A stretch of DNA of 24,001 nt from Thermomucor indicae-seudaticae (taxonomy: Eukaryota > Mucoromycota > Mucoromycetes > Mucorales > Lichtheimiaceae). Position 1 is the stretch's first letter; every line of letters begins with the position of its first letter. Positions 20,550 through 24,001 of this stretch are shown piece by piece. Where the stretch lies: contig JSYX01000552.1 in NCBI GenBank assembly GCA_000787465.1, positions 1-24,001 on the forward strand. The letters are read 5' to 3'. A program made the translations under genes and the position numbers. Under the pieces are notes generated by a model. It was not told the DNA's origin and did not search any database. It saw nothing but the letters and a program-made list of their open reading frames with translations.

Positions 20550-21266
20550 GATAATAAAGAAGGAAGGGAATGGGTCCACACACAGGCAGAAAGAGGAGAA
20601 TATGAGTACCCCTTACGAAGATAATAAAGAGGGTATTGAACTGAAGGACTCGAGCAGGTAACCCCGAAAGTAAGTAGGAAGGCAAAGGGAAAAAGAGAAA
20701 GGGTATACGGATGCCAGGGTAAAAGGAAGGACATCAATTTATATCCAAGTTACAAAGAATCGGAGGAAACATCAATGGCGGACCCAGGGATTCGATGGTT
20801 GCGCACCCACATTATACATCCAATCCTGGCGCAGGCACCAGGCGCGGAGTTGCCCTGCAATGTTACGCTGTGTGCATATTTACCACTGTTGTCATATAAC
20901 GCCACAGTGCCTGAACCCAATTTGTCGTCTCGCCACCGTGCTTAACAATTTTAAGCAGCGCCTCATTTTCGCATTCATGTTGCACCTTCCATATTACTGT
21001 TTTTTCCCATTAAAGAACCATCTTGACTATTCCCTTCTTGATGTTTGCAACAAAGTTGCGGCTTATAGGAGCAGTATTTGGCTCCTGGTTCTCCTCAATA
21101 TACACACATTGACAAACATGCGATATCTGCATATCCGTCGTTGCGGCTGCATATCAAAAGTCTGTTGCCATATACGACTTGATCCAACCTTAGCTCATTC
21201 CTCCTGAACATCTCTTTCGAATACCGACAAAAGTGTACTTTTATTCTAGGGTCTACGTTTCTGCCT
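20550..21266. other. Intergenic: protease copy 2 promoter region
   Basis: 717 bp upstream of protease copy 2 and downstream of the mitochondrial protein gene. TATAAAT on the - strand near 20740-20747 is the best core-promoter candidate. Open frames here (for example 20860-21207) are Cys/Leu-rich without similarity I recognise and are judged to be chance. No repeat or RNA gene was seen. Confidence 0.5.
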
Positions 21267-21985
21267 TTAATCTGATCGAACCTTAAGGTCGGACAAGTCA
21301 ACCTGAGTGCCTGCACTGATACCACGTGGGCTTACACGCTCAAAAGATCTATGGTTGCTACTTGTCAACAAACACCTTTCCCAAACTGTCCCGTGCATGC
21401 ATATTAATAGCTTACTCTGGGTATCTCATGCGATAGATTGGAGGGCGCTGAGCGTCCTGGACGAGCAATCTGGGTTGCGTGCATTTCAATACCATGAACC
21501 ATGTTGTTAAAAGCATCTCTCCTTACCTGTATTCGGCAAGCTTCGATGCTTCGTCGAGTGCTTTCTGGCTGACAGCATCATTTTCCGAAGCGGGAGTCAT
21601 GTGATATTCGATCCACTTGGTGAAGGGATGTTTCTCCTATCAAAACGCGTTGGGCATTTCGTCTCGGTCTCGTCTTCTCTTCGTTTCATTTTAGGTTCGT
21701 ACCTCGCCATCGCCGGTAATGTGTTGGTCAATGCGGTACCATACGACACCAGCAATCAGAGCCAGAACTGTGTTTCTCCAGATGTTACCGAAAGCTACAC
21801 ACTGATTAAGGACGACCGCGATATAAAACGTAATGTCGAGGGCAGTCCCACTCACTTTCTTCGGGAAACTGTTCGCCAGCGTGCTTGACTGCACCGTGGG
21901 TCTCGGACGCGTAGCCACGGCGAGTAACGGCACGGGTTAAAGGTGCCCGCAAAAAGCGAGTCGTGGTGAAAAGACGAGAAGCCAT
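21267..21985 (-). CDS. Small mitochondrial single-pass membrane protein, function unassigned
   Basis: Exons 21985-21856, 21794-21703, 21636-21527, 21469-21416 and 21348-21267 on the - strand give 155 residues; the introns (57-67 bp) are all GT-AG. The N-terminus (MASRLFTTTRFLRAPLTRAV) is rich in Arg, Ser and Thr and lacks acidic residues, a clear mitochondrial presequence. A single hydrophobic span (TVLALIAGVVWYRI) follows FGNIWRN, then a soluble tail with HPFTKWIEYHMTP, KLAEYRLL and DAQRPPIYRMRYPESFERV. This looks like a conserved fungal inner-membrane protein, perhaps an accessory subunit of a respiratory complex, but I cannot assign it to a named subunit. It shares a 151-bp divergent promoter with the HAP3 gene. 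Confidence 0.82.
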
Positions 21986-22136
21986 TCCGGACGTTGAGGT
22001 TCTTTGGAAATAGGATGAAGCCCATGTTTGGCCTTTTTTTGTCATTTAGAAGCTCCGCGAGCAATTGGCGACGTCACCGCCGAATTTGGCTCTTTCTTTC
22101 GTCAAAGAACAAAGAAACGAACGATTCACAGAACAA
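21986..22136. promoter_or_regulatory. Divergent promoter with CCAAT box and CRE-like site
   Basis: 151 bp separate the two start codons of the mitochondrial protein gene (-) and HAP3 (+). ATTGG at 22064-22068 is a CCAAT box on the - strand (GCCAATTG), and CGACGTCA directly next to it at 22069-22076 differs from the CRE palindrome by one base. The pair sits roughly midway, 79 and 69 bases from the two ATGs, so it could act on both genes. Confidence 0.5.
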
Positions 22137-22942
22137 ATGTCGACAGGAGGAAATCAGTCAGGTGACGAGGGCGAGTTGGATCTTAAAGAGCAAGATCGCT
22201 ATTTGCCAATTGCAAAGTAACGGAATTCTTGCGTGATCAACTTGTTCGATCTGTCATGTCCCACTCAAGCATTCCCCTTTTTCTTCGGCAGTGTCGCGCG
22301 CATCATGAAGAAATCGCTTCCAGAGAACGCAAAGATAGCAAAAGAAGCCAAGGAATGTGTTCAAGAATGCGTGTCCGAGTTTATTTCTTTCATTACGAGC
22401 GAATATCCTTTTTGTTCACTGAGCTGGACAATGCAACTCTGATCAAACCCCGCGTTTTTTTTCTCGCTAATCCTTAACCGTTTTTTCTTTACAGCTAGCG
22501 ATCGTTGTCAACAGGAAAAGCGAAAGACTATTAACGGCGAAGATATTCTTTGGGCAATGCAATCCTTAGGTTTTGAAAACTATGCAGAGGCCCTAAAGAT
22601 TTATCTTACGAAATATCGAGAGGTAATTCGAGAAAATCGAAAAAAAAAGATGACTGTTGGCTAAAAGCACGCCATATCAAGACCACAAAACTTGAACGAG
22701 CAACTTCAAGCGGAAAAGAGAAGGAAGGAGAATCAAGTACAGCTGCAGTAGCCGAACAGCAACAGCCACTTTATGTCCCGCAACAGCAGCAATCACAAGC
22801 AGCACAACAGCAGCCACAACCAAGTATGCCGAGCAGTTACTACAACGGTAAGTTATTACAAGTCACAGAAGAGAACACTTGTATTGCTAATCTTACCTTG
22901 ACAGCTATTGCGCATCAATATCTTGATCAGAACAAGAGCTAA
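22137..22942 (+). CDS. HAP3: CCAAT-binding factor subunit HAP3/NF-YB, with an AT-AC intron
   Basis: The histone-fold subunit of the HAP (NF-Y) complex, which binds CCAAT boxes with HAP2 and HAP5; in fungi it controls respiration, nitrogen and iron genes. Exons 22137-22216, 22292-22402, 22493-22622, 22682-22847 and 22905-22942 give 174 residues. The core begins at DRYLPIANVARIMKK (residue 20) and runs through [45 protein letters not shown] and [13 protein letters not shown] to YRE (107). The tail is Gln-rich. Intron 2 (22403-22492) starts ATATCCTT, ends in AC and contains TCCTTAAC: a U12-type intron. It restores the invariant TSEASD exactly. Intron 3 (59 bp) was chosen to reach the Gln-rich frame; a 45-bp alternative ends the protein at 22750. 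Confidence 0.95.
22403..22492 (+). other. U12-type AT-AC intron in HAP3
   Basis: This 90-bp intron has the donor ATATCCTTTTT, matching the U12 AT-AC donor consensus, and a TCCTTAAC branch element at 22471-22478 about 15 bases before the terminal AC at 22491-22492. No GT or GC donor in this area gives the conserved protein. The split codon (GA|A, Glu64) is phase 2. Confidence 0.9.
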
Positions 22943-24001
22943 ATACTGCCTCTTTCGTATCGAAACGTGAGTCTTGTTGTCCCTTTCTTTTTTTTCCTGG
23001 TTGCATCATGTATTACAGTTTTTGCACCCCCAAATTATACTTATTAAACCGTCAATGACAGCCAAATAGAGTTAGTCATGATAGACCAATGCTGAGTGAG
23101 TGACTAATTCATACAACCTGAACGACATGGACTGCTATTGTCGTTCCTCCGTTAGAGCAAATTGTCTATCCGTGGTCCACAAGACGTCTTTGAGCTGTCA
23201 CTTAAAGCATTGCGACATATTATCGTACTTTGTATGACCATTTTCGATGTCATATCTTGCCTGTCAGCGTACATCGATATTACATCGCGTTGAGAACACG
23301 TAATGACCATATCTGCTACGATTACATATTTCATTTGTGTCCTGATGAATACATAACTAGACGCTTTGGCTAATGACTAAAGACGGCAGCATGGGACTTG
23401 AGAATTATACAGGTCACAAGTACCAACGATTGCAGACAAAAAATTCTAACGTCGCTTGCATCCATGCACTCTAGTGCCCTTATACAAGACGTCAAAATCA
23501 GGCGTTGCGTGACCTTCGACAGCCGACTTCGAACATGCTTATATGTCAACGCATGAGTTCCCAAAACACGGACGATACAGCTGCTTTTCTTCTAATATAG
23601 TGCATTACTTAAAAGACGATGATACAGTAGGGGCTTCACAACCAATCATTACTTTAACTGCAGCACTGGCAAGCCCCTTTCTTAATATAAACAAATTATT
23701 TAGCCTAAGCTTTTATTTCTGCTGTCCAAATGCCACCTATCGTATTCGATGCAGCAATCTGATAATGAGCAAACATGGACTCTGGAGGATAATCTGATAT
23801 ATTGACATGAGCAGCTGATACATCAGTTAGCGTAGCTAAATTTTGCTGGCATGCTAATACAATTGGTTACCCCTTGTTGAAAAATCAACGAATGTGTCTT
23901 CAGGGAGTGGACGAGGAATGTGATATAAAAGCTTTAAATTCTTCGGCGCGCCTGCTTCCCTTTTTCATGCATTTTCATCTTTTCATCGCCACCCAACTTC
24001 A
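22943..24001. other. Right-hand intergenic region, no recognisable gene
   Basis: About 1.06 kb downstream of HAP3. Open frames are short and lack recognisable content. Only the TATA box and pyrimidine-rich stretch in the last 80 bases (listed separately) look functional. Confidence 0.5.
23924..23930 (+). promoter_or_regulatory. TATAAAA box of a gene beyond the right edge
   Basis: TATAAAA is followed by about 60 bases of CT-rich sequence running to the window end, like a core promoter and 5' leader. The start codon would lie outside the window. Confidence 0.5.

Noticed and set aside
20760..20800. GGGATTCGATGG, resembling a reverse tRNA T arm
   Set aside because: The flanking bases do not form the T stem, and no anticodon or acceptor arm is present.
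20860..21207. 115-codon + strand frame
   Set aside because: Cys/Leu-rich composition, no motif, no splice or promoter context; likely chance in AT-rich intergenic DNA.
22623..22667. 45-bp alternative for HAP3 intron 3
   Set aside because: Shorter than every other accepted intron here, and it ends the protein before the Gln-rich exon that is followed by a good intron and stop. The 59-bp intron ending at 22681 keeps that frame.

Overview
This window looks like nuclear DNA of an early-diverging filamentous fungus, most likely a Mucoromycota (Mucorales-type) species. The reasons are: genes packed about 150-600 bp apart, many short introns (54-75 bp) with fungal-type branch sites, a Kha1-type antiporter, GPI-anchored pepsin-like proteases with Kex2-type propeptides, a CCAAT-factor subunit, and an AT-AC (U12-type) intron, a class kept in few fungi. 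No taxonomic search was possible, so the placement is inference.

Layout. 1-3471: no recognisable gene. 3472-4650 (+): Hst3/Hst4-like sirtuin. 4792/4885-6045 (+): thioredoxin reductase with a possible in-frame mitochondrial presequence and a GC-AG intron. 6421-9364 (+): Kha1-type cation/H+ antiporter, eight exons, with a homopolymer frameshift, an intron lacking an AG acceptor, and an altered conserved proline. 9742-10829 (+): unrecognised coiled-coil, Gln-rich basic protein in four exons. 11234-11887 (+): orotate phosphoribosyltransferase, one exon. 12265-12867 (-): Got1 vesicle-transport protein. 13030-15027 (-): Bfr2/AATF ribosome-biogenesis factor, nine exons, one probably flanked by a GC-AG intron. 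15320-16176 (-): SERTA-like regulator with a Ser/Pro-rich tail. 16785-18342 and 18856-20549 (-): tandem paralogous GPI-anchored aspartyl proteases. 21267-21985 (-): small mitochondrial single-pass membrane protein. 22137-22942 (+): HAP3/NF-YB, whose histone fold is interrupted by an AT-AC intron. 22943-24001: no gene, but a TATA box near the right edge suggests a + strand gene just outside.

The window is a chromosomal housekeeping segment, not an island: I see no mobile element, CRISPR array, tRNA or rRNA. Functional links are limited but suggestive. The HAP3 gene and the mitochondrial protein gene are divergent across a 151-bp shared promoter that contains a CCAAT box, which the HAP complex itself would bind. 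The two proteases are a local duplication. The most notable signals are in splicing: one U12-type AT-AC intron, two GC-AG introns, and one intron with no AG acceptor.

All exon models were built by hand from reading frame, splice signals and recalled family conservation, and none has transcript support.
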